Assembly (NCBI GenBank): GCA_020433455.1 | Contig: JAGRCP010000064.1 | Span: 39,020 to 103,019, forward strand | Direction of reading: 5' to 3' | Origin: Caldilineaceae bacterium | GTDB lineage: Bacteria; Chloroflexota; Anaerolineae; Caldilineales; Caldilineaceae | Length of the DNA stretch: 64,000 nucleotides | In this document: positions 10,001 to 16,623 of the stretch, piece after piece | Position numbering within the stretch: position 1 is the first letter of the stretch | Layout of the letters: each line of letters starts with the position of its first letter | Made by a program: the position numbers and the translations under genes | The notes under the pieces: model-generated | Told to the model about the DNA's origin: nothing | The model's database searches: none | Seen by the model: the letters and a program-made list of their open reading frames with translations, nothing else

Positions 10001-11834
10001 GGAATTCGAGATGGCGGGCAACATGCTAACCGACTGTTCGGCCCAGGGGCTGCTCTTTGGCGCGACGGAAATCGCGCCCGAAAGCGCGACGATCACCACG
10101 AACACATTTGCCGACGGCCCTGTCGGCGCTGAAAACCGTTCCCAGCTCACCCTGAACGTCTGCAACAATATCTTCCAGGCGATTGACGCGGCCACCGTAG
10201 TCAATCCCGGCCAATTTGCGGCCTGTCCGGTCACCATCGAAAAATTCCATGATCTCAACGGCAATCGCGTGCGTGAAGAAGGCGAACCAGGCCTGGCCGA
10301 CTGGTCCTTCAGCGTGTCTCACGGCGGGGAGGGCTATGCCACAATCGTCACCGATGAGAACGGCCAATTCATTTTCACCGAGATGGCGGCGGGTGATTAT
10401 GAAGTATGCGAAGAACTCCAGTCGGGCTGGACCAACACCACCGATCTCTGCCAAACATTGACGGCCGGTCCGGGCCAGGCAAACCTGCTGCAATTCGGCA
10501 ATATTCGGGCCGGGCGCATCATATTCAGCCAGGAGGCCGATCCTATCGACGGGACCGCCTTCCCCTTCATCACCGACGTTCCCCAGGCAGACGGGGGCTT
10601 TACGCTCTATGGCCTGTCGCCCGGCGATGAGGCGATTGGCGCAGACTTGCCCGTTGGGGCCAGCAACGTAATCACCTATGAAAATGTGGCGACGGGCATC
10701 TACACCGTGACGGAGAATATCCCGGCCGGGTGGATGCTGACCGACCTGACGTGCGACGATCCCACGGGCGATACGCTAATGGATCGAAGCAGCGCCCGCG
10801 CGCGCATCAATCTCAGCAACAGCGAGACGGTTCGTTGCACCTACTATAACCAGGAATTGGGCGGCATCGCCATCAAAAACGAAACGCAGCCGGCCGGCCT
10901 TGTGGGGCCCTTTATCTTCAACGGCGCGCTTCAGGGCAGTCTCAATCACGGCGATAGTCTGGAAAAGAACAATCTGGCTGCGGGCGAGTATCAGGTACGC
11001 GAAACAAGCTTGCCCACAGGCTTTACCCTCAGCGACATTCGCTGTGATGATGAAAACAGCAGCGGGGATCCGGCAAACGGAACGGCGACATTCAATGTAG
11101 AGCCGGGGGAATTCGTCACCTGCACCTTTATCAATGCGCTGGTGGGGATCGATGTGTCGCCCATCATAGAGGTGTCGGAAGGGGGTAAGACCGATGCCTA
11201 CAATATGGTGCTGGCCGTCGCGCCCACCGCGGTGATCACCATCGCCATACTGCCGGACGAACAGTTGACCGTTATGCCCCAGGCGCTCATCATTACGCCC
11301 GACAATTGGGATCAGCCGCATCTAATCCAGGTTGCGGCAGTCGATGACGAAGAGGTGGAGTCCGCGCCGGGCACGTATCATACGGGCGTTATCCGCCACG
11401 CAGTAAGCGGCAATGATCCGTATTATGCCGGCATTGCGATACGCGACGTGGTAGCAGCCATTACGGACAATGACTACCCCGGCGTCATTGTGGAACCGAC
11501 CCTGCTCTCGCTGGTCGATGCCGCGGAACCCCTCACCTATACCGTACAGTTGGCATCGGCGCCGAATGAAGCGGTGGCAATCGGCATTGAGCCGGGCGAA
11601 GGACTGGACACCATTCCGGCCGCGCTGCTCTTCTCCCCCGGCAATTGGGATCAGCCCCAGACGGTGCTGGTGCTGGTTGAAAACAGAGATGCCTTCACCG
11701 TGGGCCAAATTGCCCATAACGTACTGAGTACGGACCCCATCTATGACGGAGTGGCTGCCGCGTCCGTGGTAGTGACGCAAGAAAAAATCCTACCGTCACT
11801 CTACCTGCCCCTGGTCAGACATTCGCCTCAATAG
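7020..11834 (+). CDS. Large secreted beta-helix surface protein
   Basis: 1604 aa. An N-terminal signal sequence (hydrophobic VVLTIALLLALTASFL, residues ~15-30) directs export. Residues ~245-310 resemble the DUF1565 start of parallel beta-helix proteins (CYVNTASGNDASSG, then APGTYAEAGL). Long runs of right-handed beta-helix repeats (N-x-I/F turns such as VEGNTFSDNVRGIVV) follow to about residue 1060. An SdrD/Cna-B-like domain comes next (FHDLNGNRVREEGEPGL), then two prealbumin-like domains with YTVTENIPAGW and YQVRETSLPTGF. Two repeats with ITPDNWDQP and FSPGNWDQP follow. The tail LPSLYLPLVRHSPQ resembles a C-terminal signature I associate with Chloroflexota surface proteins. An AGAGGAAC ribosome-binding site supports the start. 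Adhesion or polysaccharide binding is likely; catalysis is not evident. Confidence 0.85.
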   Translation: MLFRSDALFTVRQNVVLTIALLLALTASFLPNGYALRAAGDTVISNDTPGNWTISQETAAGQGSFIAGPATPPVGAGSLLLKADAAGSILARTAEYAGTRLDAISALTYRTYTVSGAANRTAALVLAIDDDSTDADPAIKAEAVFHPGLAGSVTQNAWQPAWDAATAQAWIVEPELGTGCTSATPCTLAELLTALPNAAIAGSSGYLGLRAAGGSGAGLEVNVDELAVTANSVITTFNFELIQCTTTCYVNTASGNDASSGSAAGLAKRTIGAALAQVSAGGTIIIAPGTYAEAGLVVDKAVAIQGADPLTTLVDGSGGAIFAVESSGVSFDKLTLQNGSSGITVRQSNGVINGPTLTNLRIRNQSNAGIYVTGDTTAGGIQLSDSEVTGNGLGILLDAQAKVNSLGILRVNMSGGAYGLQQINNGSSGKLSSLTVRDSSFSNHSQAAISLQEAAGAIVEGNTFSDNVRGIVVDKRFTSSGQTAGDITIRDNDFTNQRQATIDIGVRQSGLSSSVIIQSNRITQTADLLTAVTGLVTVRLGEGALHAPVAITDNQMSLTGARPSGVQAVHGLQIGGSVDRMTIANNVIDGGGVGSSSDTPASSALYLQTDDALFGALDASTALTISANDLTDFDNGLTLYDPVTGQYGRLDAAATVTVSQNNISDNNVGAANGAGAELDARRNWWGDASGPGGEGPGSANGVTANVLFCPWLDAPAPGGSITSSSGGFATTSTDNHQTRYCSIEEALFASQGAAQTVLVSPGNWGEESFTRDYSDSPNATIAASGTVSETVLNGVTITGSTFDGLAFDGFTFAGTAETAGDPYAIVVEGEGSYNGLEIRDSVFDGGASHNRGAVLIAKQAYATVITGNRFLNYGLVQENVGAVISVRTHGGVTGKELTISNNQFPALPHAWAVDVERWGDTTIADNQIQGGGVFVHAPLGTSMSSLGVTQVISNQISLDGDAAGIAFSTLNSIAIAAGNQVSGPQTCIDAQGVLEFEMAGNMLTDCSAQGLLFGATEIAPESATITTNTFADGPVGAENRSQLTLNVCNNIFQAIDAATVVNPGQFAACPVTIEKFHDLNGNRVREEGEPGLADWSFSVSHGGEGYATIVTDENGQFIFTEMAAGDYEVCEELQSGWTNTTDLCQTLTAGPGQANLLQFGNIRAGRIIFSQEADPIDGTAFPFITDVPQADGGFTLYGLSPGDEAIGADLPVGASNVITYENVATGIYTVTENIPAGWMLTDLTCDDPTGDTLMDRSSARARINLSNSETVRCTYYNQELGGIAIKNETQPAGLVGPFIFNGALQGSLNHGDSLEKNNLAAGEYQVRETSLPTGFTLSDIRCDDENSSGDPANGTATFNVEPGEFVTCTFINALVGIDVSPIIEVSEGGKTDAYNMVLAVAPTAVITIAILPDEQLTVMPQALIITPDNWDQPHLIQVAAVDDEEVESAPGTYHTGVIRHAVSGNDPYYAGIAIRDVVAAITDNDYPGVIVEPTLLSLVDAAEPLTYTVQLASAPNEAVAIGIEPGEGLDTIPAALLFSPGNWDQPQTVLVLVENRDAFTVGQIAHNVLSTDPIYDGVAAASVVVTQEKILPSLYLPLVRHSPQ

Positions 11835-11876
11835 GAATCGGTTCCTACGAAATTCATGCAGGCCGCCGCCTGAAAG

Positions 11877-11910
11877 GTGATGCGTGACGGAGCGTACCGT
11901 CACGCATCAC
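11877..11910. terminator. Perfect 14-bp hairpin after the surface-protein gene
   Basis: Arms 11877-11890 and 11897-11910 are perfect inverses around a 6-base loop, 43 bp past the stop. There is no U-tract, so it is a transcript-end stem rather than a textbook intrinsic terminator. Confidence 0.55.
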
Positions 11911-11944
11911 GAGGCAAATATTCGCGTCCCCGCGTGCGTAATGG

Positions 11945-11973
11945 TTGCCTTGGCGACTACTCCGTGGGACAAT
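11945..11973 (+). promoter_or_regulatory. Probable leaderless promoter of the XRE gene
   Basis: TTGCCT (11945-11950), a 17-bp spacer and GACAAT (11968-11973) precede the ATG at 11981 by 7 bases. There is no ribosome-binding site before that ATG. The geometry matches the promoters at 2569 and 34132, though both boxes are weaker. Confidence 0.5.
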
Positions 11974-11980
11974 AGTCGGC

Positions 11981-12334
11981 ATGAGCAATTCTCTTAACGA
12001 CGATTTGGTCCGGCGAATGCAGGACGCGCTGACTCGCTTACGTCTCCTGCCGGAAGCAACGATTACCAAAGTGGAAGATGATGAGGTCCTGGACGCACGC
12101 GAGTCGGTGCGTCAATTGGCGCGCAGCCGCGTCGCCGCCCTCTTGCGTCAATTGCGCGCCGTGCATGGCTTTAGCTACGAACAAGTGAGCGAAGCTACGG
12201 GCCTTGCCCAGCAAACGCTCTTCGATATTGAGTACAAAGAGCGCCGCCTCACGCTTGACGAACTAGGCCGTCTGGCCCGCTGCTACCAGGTCAGCCCGGG
12301 CGATATCCTGGGCGTTGATTTAGAGAACGAATAA
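11981..12334 (+). CDS. XRE-family helix-turn-helix regulator
   Basis: 117 aa from MSNSLNDD. A longer frame starting at 11945 would run through the promoter. Residues ~45-105 form a Cro/CI-type [23 protein letters not shown], then [15 protein letters not shown] (recognition helix) and [16 protein letters not shown], the usual closing segment. The first ~40 residues are a charged extension. It binds DNA as a presumed repressor or activator. It is followed after 29 bp by a PP2C-like phosphatase, and the two are probably co-transcribed. Targets are unknown. Confidence 0.85.
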   Translation: MSNSLNDDLVRRMQDALTRLRLLPEATITKVEDDEVLDARESVRQLARSRVAALLRQLRAVHGFSYEQVSEATGLAQQTLFDIEYKERRLTLDELGRLARCYQVSPGDILGVDLENE

Positions 12335-12363
12335 TTTCCTCCGCCGAACGGCAATCACCCGCC

Positions 12364-13080
12364 ATGACAGATCAGTTGGAAGTTCAGGCTGCGGTCGAGA
12401 AGATCCGCAAATATGCCAGCCGCGAGAGCGGCGATACCGTAGAAGTCGTTGAGCGCCCCCGGGGCGGCATCAGCATCGTGGTAGCCGACGGCCAACGGAG
12501 CGGCCGCAGCGCCAAGGTTATCAGCAATATCGTGGTACGCAAGGCCATCAGCCTGCTGGCCGAAGGCGTACGCGATGGGGCAGTGGCCCGGGCTACCCAC
12601 GACTATCTCCACTTACAGCGGGGCGGCAAGGTCAGCGCCGAGCTTTTTATCGTGAGCGTCGATCTGGTAACCCGCACGCTCGTGGTGAGCCGCAATGCCC
12701 GCTGTCCCGTGCTCCTGCGTCGGGGCGATGAATTTATCTGGCTGCAGGAAGAAGCCGACGCCATCGGTATCTATCGAAATACAAAGCCCGCCATTAGCGA
12801 GATGCCCCTGGATGCAGGCCTGACGTTGTTCATTTTTACCGACGGTATCTGGGGGGCGGGCGGCCCGGGCGAACAGCGGATTGACCTGGAAGCGCTGCTG
12901 AAGCAGACGGATCCGGAAAACAGCGCAGAAGCCACTATCCTGGCCGGCGCAATCCTGCAGGAGGCCATGCGGTTGGACCACGGCCGGCCCAAAGATGATG
13001 CGACCGTCGTCGCGGTCAAAGTTACCGCCGCCGGAGAAAATGATGAAGTCCGCCGCATGAGCATTCGCCTTCCCATTTGA
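12364..13080 (+). CDS. PP2C/SpoIIE-like protein phosphatase
   Basis: 238 aa. The metal-binding aspartates of the PPM fold are recognisable: VADGQRSG near residue 40, FIFTDGIWG near 160, and [14 protein letters not shown] near the end. No sensor domain or membrane segment is visible, so this is a stand-alone cytosolic catalytic domain, as in RsbX/RsbU-type partner-switching or Ser/Thr phosphatase regulation. It follows the XRE gene closely, with no strong ribosome-binding site. No kinase or anti-sigma partner lies nearby, so the substrate is unknown. Confidence 0.8.
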   Translation: MTDQLEVQAAVEKIRKYASRESGDTVEVVERPRGGISIVVADGQRSGRSAKVISNIVVRKAISLLAEGVRDGAVARATHDYLHLQRGGKVSAELFIVSVDLVTRTLVVSRNARCPVLLRRGDEFIWLQEEADAIGIYRNTKPAISEMPLDAGLTLFIFTDGIWGAGGPGEQRIDLEALLKQTDPENSAEATILAGAILQEAMRLDHGRPKDDATVVAVKVTAAGENDEVRRMSIRLPI

Positions 13081-13094
13081 TAGCGCCCGCGTAT

Positions 13095-13168
13095 CTACAC
13101 AGGCTCCTCGGGGAGGGTCTGCGAAAAACAGACCAATTCCAGAGGAAAACCTCCCGGAGGCTATACAG
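13095..13168 (+). repeat. Dispersed palindromic repeat, copy B
   Basis: A ~74-bp element starting 14 bp after the PP2C stop and ending 31 bp before the next ATG. It contains an inner stem GGGTCTG/CAGACC and an outer inverted pair (CTCCTCGGGGAGG and CCTCCCGGAGG). It aligns with the reverse complement of copy A over its whole length. If transcribed from the upstream gene it would fold into a strong stem in the intercistronic RNA. Confidence 0.75.
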
Positions 13169-13199
13169 TTACGCACCCGCAATCCCGGATATTTCATCC

Positions 13200-13625
13200 A
13201 TGCCGAAATCACCGCCTCTCCCAATCATCAAAATAGTCGGCATCAGCGCAGGCGGCAAGTCCACCCTGGTGAAGGCGTTACGCGCCCACGGCTACGATGC
13301 GCGTCCGGTGAGCCAGGAGCACAGCAACGTGCCGGACCTGTGGCGGCAGTTTGACAAGCCCCAGTGGCTCTTCTATTTGGACGTGAGTCTGGAGGGACAG
13401 CGCGGGCGCAGGCCGGATGTGTCGTGGAGCGCAAAGTGGCGGCAAACGGAAGAAATACGCCTGCGCCACGCCCGGTCTCATGCAGATTTAATCATCAACA
13501 CGACGGCAATGGAGCCGGATGCCGTAGCCAATCTCGCGCTCCTTTTTTTGCGCGACAAGCGAGTGGGCCATGCCCAGGAGGCGCTCCCGCTGCTTGCCGC
13601 GACCGGTTCAGCCAGAAAGGAATAA
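13200..13625 (+). CDS. Small P-loop nucleotide-binding protein
   Basis: 141 aa from MPKSPPLP. A longer frame from 13077 would translate the palindromic repeat and is rejected. Walker A is GISAGGKST (residues 14-22), as in adenylate-kinase-like or GTP-binding proteins. A conserved-looking YLDVSLEGQRGRRPD segment and a C-terminal DLIINTT element resemble small NTPases or nucleoside-kinase-like proteins. No assigned family is recognised. It lies 3 bp before the FAD oxidoreductase gene, so translation is probably coupled. Confidence 0.7.
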   Translation: MPKSPPLPIIKIVGISAGGKSTLVKALRAHGYDARPVSQEHSNVPDLWRQFDKPQWLFYLDVSLEGQRGRRPDVSWSAKWRQTEEIRLRHARSHADLIINTTAMEPDAVANLALLFLRDKRVGHAQEALPLLAATGSARKE

Positions 13626-13628
13626 CTT

Positions 13629-14738
13629 ATGGATTATGTAATCGTCGGCAGTGGCATATACGGCTCGCTTGTCGCGTGGGAACTCGCGCAGGCGGGAGCC
13701 GGCGTACAGGTACTGGAAGCGGATCAAACAGCCGCCGGTGCGTCAGGCGGAATAGGTAAACGCGGCGTACGCGCCAATGGCCGCGACGTACGCGAACTAC
13801 CTCTGATGCGGATGGCCTACGAACGCTGGCCATCGCTACACGAAGAACTTGGAGGCGAAACAGGATTCGTCCGCTGCGGCCACCTGCAACTCATCGAACG
13901 TGACCGGGACTATCTGGAGGTCGAGGCGCGCCTTTGGCTCCAGCGCACCCACGGCATTGAGACCGAATTGCTCCAGGCTGATCAGGTTCACGCCCAGGAG
14001 CCGGCGCTCAACCCGGATATTCAGGCGGCGCTCTTCTGCCCGCTTGACGGCGTAGCCGATCACACGGCCACGACGCTCTCCGCAGCCGAAGCCGCCCGGC
14101 AGGCCGGCGCCGACATCCGCACCGGATTCAGCGTAGCGGAGATTCAGCAGAGCAGCGGCCGCGCAACCGGCGTGATCACGACCGATGGGGAAGAATTCAG
14201 CGCGGATCGAGGCGTTATTCTCCTCAGCAACAGCAGCGTGCCGCACCTCCTCCAGGCAAGTCTGGGGCTCTATCTCCCCGTCTGGTCGCGCTATCCCCAG
14301 GTCATCATCACCGGGGCCATACCCGGCGTTACCTTGAATCACCTCATTGGTCACGCCCACAGGCGGCTGGCCATGAAGAACGGGCCCGACGGGTCGATTA
14401 TGATTTCCGGCGGTTGGCTGGGCAAAGCAGGACCGAACGGCCGCGGCCGCCCGGTTACGGACCAGGTGGCGGGCAACTGGCAGGAAGCCGTTGCCGTGCT
14501 GCCGGGGCTGGCGGACGCTACGATTGCCGCGGTGCAGGCGGATCGCCTGGAAAGCCAGAGCGTGGACCATATCCCTATTATCGACCACGCGCCGGGGCTT
14601 GATAATCTGTATTACGCTACCGGCTGGTCCGGCCACGGCTGGGCCATTGCGCCGGCAGTCAGTCGCCTGTTGGCCGAGTGGATTCTCTCCGGCCGTAAGC
14701 CGGAAGCGCTGGAACCGTTCCGCTTTTCCCGCTTTTAG
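13629..14738 (+). CDS. FAD-dependent oxidoreductase, DAO family (sarcosine/glycine-oxidase-like)
   Basis: 369 aa. The N-terminal dinucleotide motif is VIVGSGIYGS (Gly7, Gly9, Gly12) followed by the acidic VLEAD strand end, a Rossmann FAD site. The substrate side and C-terminal return (YYATGWSGHGWAIAPAVSRL) match the D-amino-acid-oxidase/sarcosine-oxidase-beta fold. It oxidises an amine or amino acid, probably producing H2O2 or passing electrons on. An AAAGGAAT ribosome-binding site precedes the ATG. It shares a presumed operon with the P-loop protein. Substrate not determinable. Confidence 0.88.
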   Translation: MDYVIVGSGIYGSLVAWELAQAGAGVQVLEADQTAAGASGGIGKRGVRANGRDVRELPLMRMAYERWPSLHEELGGETGFVRCGHLQLIERDRDYLEVEARLWLQRTHGIETELLQADQVHAQEPALNPDIQAALFCPLDGVADHTATTLSAAEAARQAGADIRTGFSVAEIQQSSGRATGVITTDGEEFSADRGVILLSNSSVPHLLQASLGLYLPVWSRYPQVIITGAIPGVTLNHLIGHAHRRLAMKNGPDGSIMISGGWLGKAGPNGRGRPVTDQVAGNWQEAVAVLPGLADATIAAVQADRLESQSVDHIPIIDHAPGLDNLYYATGWSGHGWAIAPAVSRLLAEWILSGRKPEALEPFRFSRF

Positions 14739-14766
14739 GGCAATTCGGGAAGATACAATCCGGCAT

Positions 14767-14806
14767 AAAAAAACAGATGAGCCACTCGGGGGAGCGGCTC
14801 ATCTGT
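14767..14806 (-). terminator. Rho-independent terminator closing the peptide/DUF5317 cluster
   Basis: ACAGATGAGCC (14773-14783) pairs with GGCTCATCTGT (14796-14806). A run of seven A on the plus strand (14767-14773) becomes a U-tract for minus-strand transcripts, so the terminator acts on the leftward cluster. It lies about 120 bp after the stop of the small NHLP-like gene. Confidence 0.85.
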
Positions 14807-14929
14807 ATGATACCGTTTTGGTTGGGAAAGCCGAACGGCTATCGCCGAGGAAATTACATCTCCGCAACAATATCACACACGTTCGACAGCTTTCGGGGGA
14901 AGCCCCAACCGCAACAGGAGGCGATTACG

Positions 14930-15292
14930 TTACTCGGACCTGACATGAGCCTGCGTCACGCGTACGGGAGTCGGATGCCGGACTTGGCAATCGGCAGAGG
15001 CCTGGGCCGCATGCTTGAGCCGCTGGATCAGCAGGCGGGCGAAGTCAGCCATACTGGAGGCGTGGATGGAAGCCAAAACGCTCAATTCAAAATCCGTCAA
15101 AACGAACTGATATCCATTATAGCCTGCGGCAACAGCATCAAGGGGCGCCAGCAGCAGCTTACGACAAAAATGCCGATTGACAACCGCAGCGCTAAGCAAA
15201 CGATTCAGATCGTCGCTACAGTCCAGCAAGTCAAGCGACTGATCCGGCCTTTCGGTTTCTTGAAAATGTTGCCAAATGAGAGTCTGATACAT
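14930..15292 (-). CDS. Small NHLP-clan-like protein (Os1348/franean1_4349-type RiPP-precursor-like)
   Basis: 120 aa. Its centre, LNRLLSAAVVNRHFCRKLLL then GYNGYQFVLTDFELSVLASI and ADFARLL, matches the pattern I know from Os1348-type small proteins: a short helix, an LL-xP segment, an F-x-L-T/S-x-x-E stretch and an EFA-like end. These belong to the nitrile-hydratase-leader (NHLP) clan, often called RiPP precursors. AAAAAGG lies 8 bases before the ATG. It is last in a minus-strand cluster with a DUF5317-like protein and the twin peptides, and a terminator follows. No RiPP-modifying enzyme is in the window. The assignment is from memory of the family. Confidence 0.6.
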   Translation of the reverse strand: MYQTLIWQHFQETERPDQSLDLLDCSDDLNRLLSAAVVNRHFCRKLLLAPLDAVAAGYNGYQFVLTDFELSVLASIHASSMADFARLLIQRLKHAAQASADCQVRHPTPVRVTQAHVRSE

Positions 15293-15367
15293 ACAACGTA
15301 CCTTTTTCAGAGTAATGGACAGTGCAAACGGTTACGCTCAATGGCGGACGAAAAAAAATAAACGCTG

Positions 15368-15955
15368 TCATGTCGCCTGGCTATGTGCGGCCCTATCGCC
15401 GCCGCCCGCTCGCCAGAAAAACCAAAAAGCGCCGGCTGCAATCAGAATATCGCCCAAGCTATAGGCCACGCCCATAGGAAACCAGTTGGGGAGAACAAAG
15501 CGATCTGAAAGAAAAGCCAATCTGGTCGCGTCCTCGGGCAATAAGATATCCTTGGTGCCGCCAAGACGTTTGCCGTAATGCGCCTGATCAATTGTCACAT
15601 CAGACGCAAGCCGCAGAACCGTCTCCGGGCTAATCGGCATCAGGCCGCCATTGGCCAAAATAACGATAAGATTGAGCAAGAGCCCGGCGCCCAAACAGAG
15701 CAAGGCCAAATCGGTACGGTTCAACCATACAAAGAGCAACAGCAGCAGCAGCGAAGCAACCAGCGTAACGGCTGCAATTTCGTAACCGACGGTTCGCCTG
15801 AAACGCGGGACAAAAAAGACCAGCAATTGGGGCAATACCGCTAATAAAACCAGCCACTCAGCGTGCAAATGACCCACCGTAAATCGGTTATGCCCAATGC
15901 GAGCGCGTAATACTCCTGCGATCAGACCAAAAAAGACAGCGAGCGAAAGGATCAC
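15368..15955 (-). CDS. DUF5317-like integral membrane protein
   Basis: 195 aa with about five hydrophobic spans (residues ~1-17, 30-48, 58-77, 83-103, 165-182). The segment NGGLMPISPETVLRL after the fourth span is the landmark by which I assign DUF5317; the function of that family is unknown. The start is a GTG at 15955, 21 bp after the stop of the second 46-aa peptide gene, with no strong ribosome-binding site, suggesting coupling to the upstream peptide genes. A role in exporting, processing or sensing the peptide is an inference from position only. Confidence 0.7.
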   Translation of the reverse strand: MILSLAVFFGLIAGVLRARIGHNRFTVGHLHAEWLVLLAVLPQLLVFFVPRFRRTVGYEIAAVTLVASLLLLLLFVWLNRTDLALLCLGAGLLLNLIVILANGGLMPISPETVLRLASDVTIDQAHYGKRLGGTKDILLPEDATRLAFLSDRFVLPNWFPMGVAYSLGDILIAAGAFWFFWRAGGGDRAAHSQAT

Positions 15956-15976
15956 CAGAACGCAACAATAACAGCC

Positions 15977-16117
15977 TTAGAAGCCCGTATTTTCGCCGGG
16001 GGCGCCTGCGCCGATGGCCAACAGGAAGAGCGTGCCGATGGCCAGCGCAATGCGTACGTGATTGCGATCAATGCGGCCGGCTTTTACGCTTGCAGAGAAG
16101 AGCTTAGCTTTCATCAT
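15977..16117 (-). CDS. 46-aa single-helix peptide, copy 2
   Basis: The protein is identical to copy 1 at 16197-16337. The N-terminus is basic (MMKAKLFSASVKAGRIDRNH), then comes a hydrophobic segment VRIALAIGTLFLLAIGAGA, then a short tail PGENTGF. The layout fits a signal peptide with an A-G-A cleavage site, or a small membrane peptide. A GGAGGAAATG ribosome-binding site sits ahead of two consecutive Met codons. The nucleotide copy differs from copy 1 at four positions, all synonymous third-base changes. It is 79 bp downstream of copy 1 and 21 bp before the DUF5317-like gene. Confidence 0.8.
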   Translation of the reverse strand: MMKAKLFSASVKAGRIDRNHVRIALAIGTLFLLAIGAGAPGENTGF

Positions 16118-16139
16118 TTCCTCCAAAAGGGATAAAAGG

Positions 16140-16159
16140 CGTTCGTAGTCAGACGAACG
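16140..16159 (-). repeat. Small hairpin in the leader of peptide copy 2
   Basis: CGTTCGT (16140-16146) pairs with ACGAACG (16153-16159) around a 6-base loop, between the two peptide genes and just before the second gene's ribosome-binding site. It may set the relative output of the two genes. Confidence 0.5.
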
Positions 16160-16196
16160 GGATGATGGACAAGAGCAGCGGACAGAAAATAAAATC

Positions 16197-16337
16197 TTAG
16201 AAACCCGTATTTTCGCCGGGGGCGCCTGCGCCGATGGCTAACAGGAAGAGCGTGCCGATGGCCAGTGCAATGCGCACGTGATTGCGATCAATGCGGCCGG
16301 CTTTTACGCTTGCAGAGAAGAGCTTAGCTTTCATCAT
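16197..16337 (-). CDS. 46-aa single-helix peptide, copy 1
   Basis: 46 aa, the first of two tandem genes with a 220-bp period. GGGAGG lies about 5 bases upstream of the first ATG. Charge pattern: eight basic residues or His in the first 22, then ~19 hydrophobic residues, then an acidic/polar tail ENTGF. The encoded protein equals copy 2 exactly, so selection has kept the sequence since duplication. It lies downstream of, and on the same strand as, the STAND-TPR-BTAD regulator, from which a terminator separates it, so it probably has its own promoter in 16340-16520. A secreted pro-peptide signal is one reading; a small membrane regulator is another. Confidence 0.8.
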   Translation of the reverse strand: MMKAKLFSASVKAGRIDRNHVRIALAIGTLFLLAIGAGAPGENTGF

Positions 16338-16522
16338 TTCCTCCCGGAGATAATTATCACCATTGCCCTGTTCGGTACGATATCGGGCAACATTGCGTAC
16401 AAAATTCAATGATGTTATCATCGCACGGCATTGGCATCAGAGGAGGCATCAAAACAGGCTCATGGCGTATTTCTCTCTGGATGAGGGCGGCTTTGAAGGC
16501 CAAATCTAAATCCGTCCAATCC

Positions 16523-16552
16523 AAAAGGCCCGGTCGCTTGACCGGGCCTTTT
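16523..16552 (-). terminator. Terminator after the BTAD regulator
   Basis: AAAAGGCCCGGTC (16523-16535) and GACCGGGCCTTTT (16540-16552) are perfect inverses around a 4-base loop, about 70 bp after the regulator stop. It separates the regulator from the peptide genes. The flanking A/T runs let it act in both directions. Confidence 0.85.
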
Positions 16553-16623
16553 GCGTACAAATTATGACATAACGCCATAACGCCGTTACAATTTTTACAG
16601 AGTTGCAATTTCTTACGGGCGTC

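Noticed and set aside
14777..15361. Plus-strand frame covering the NHLP-like gene
   Set aside because: No ribosome site; it starts inside the terminator hairpin. The minus-strand frame has family features.
16357..16608. 83-codon minus-strand frame between the regulator and the peptide genes
   Set aside because: It would translate the strong terminator stem and has no ribosome site.
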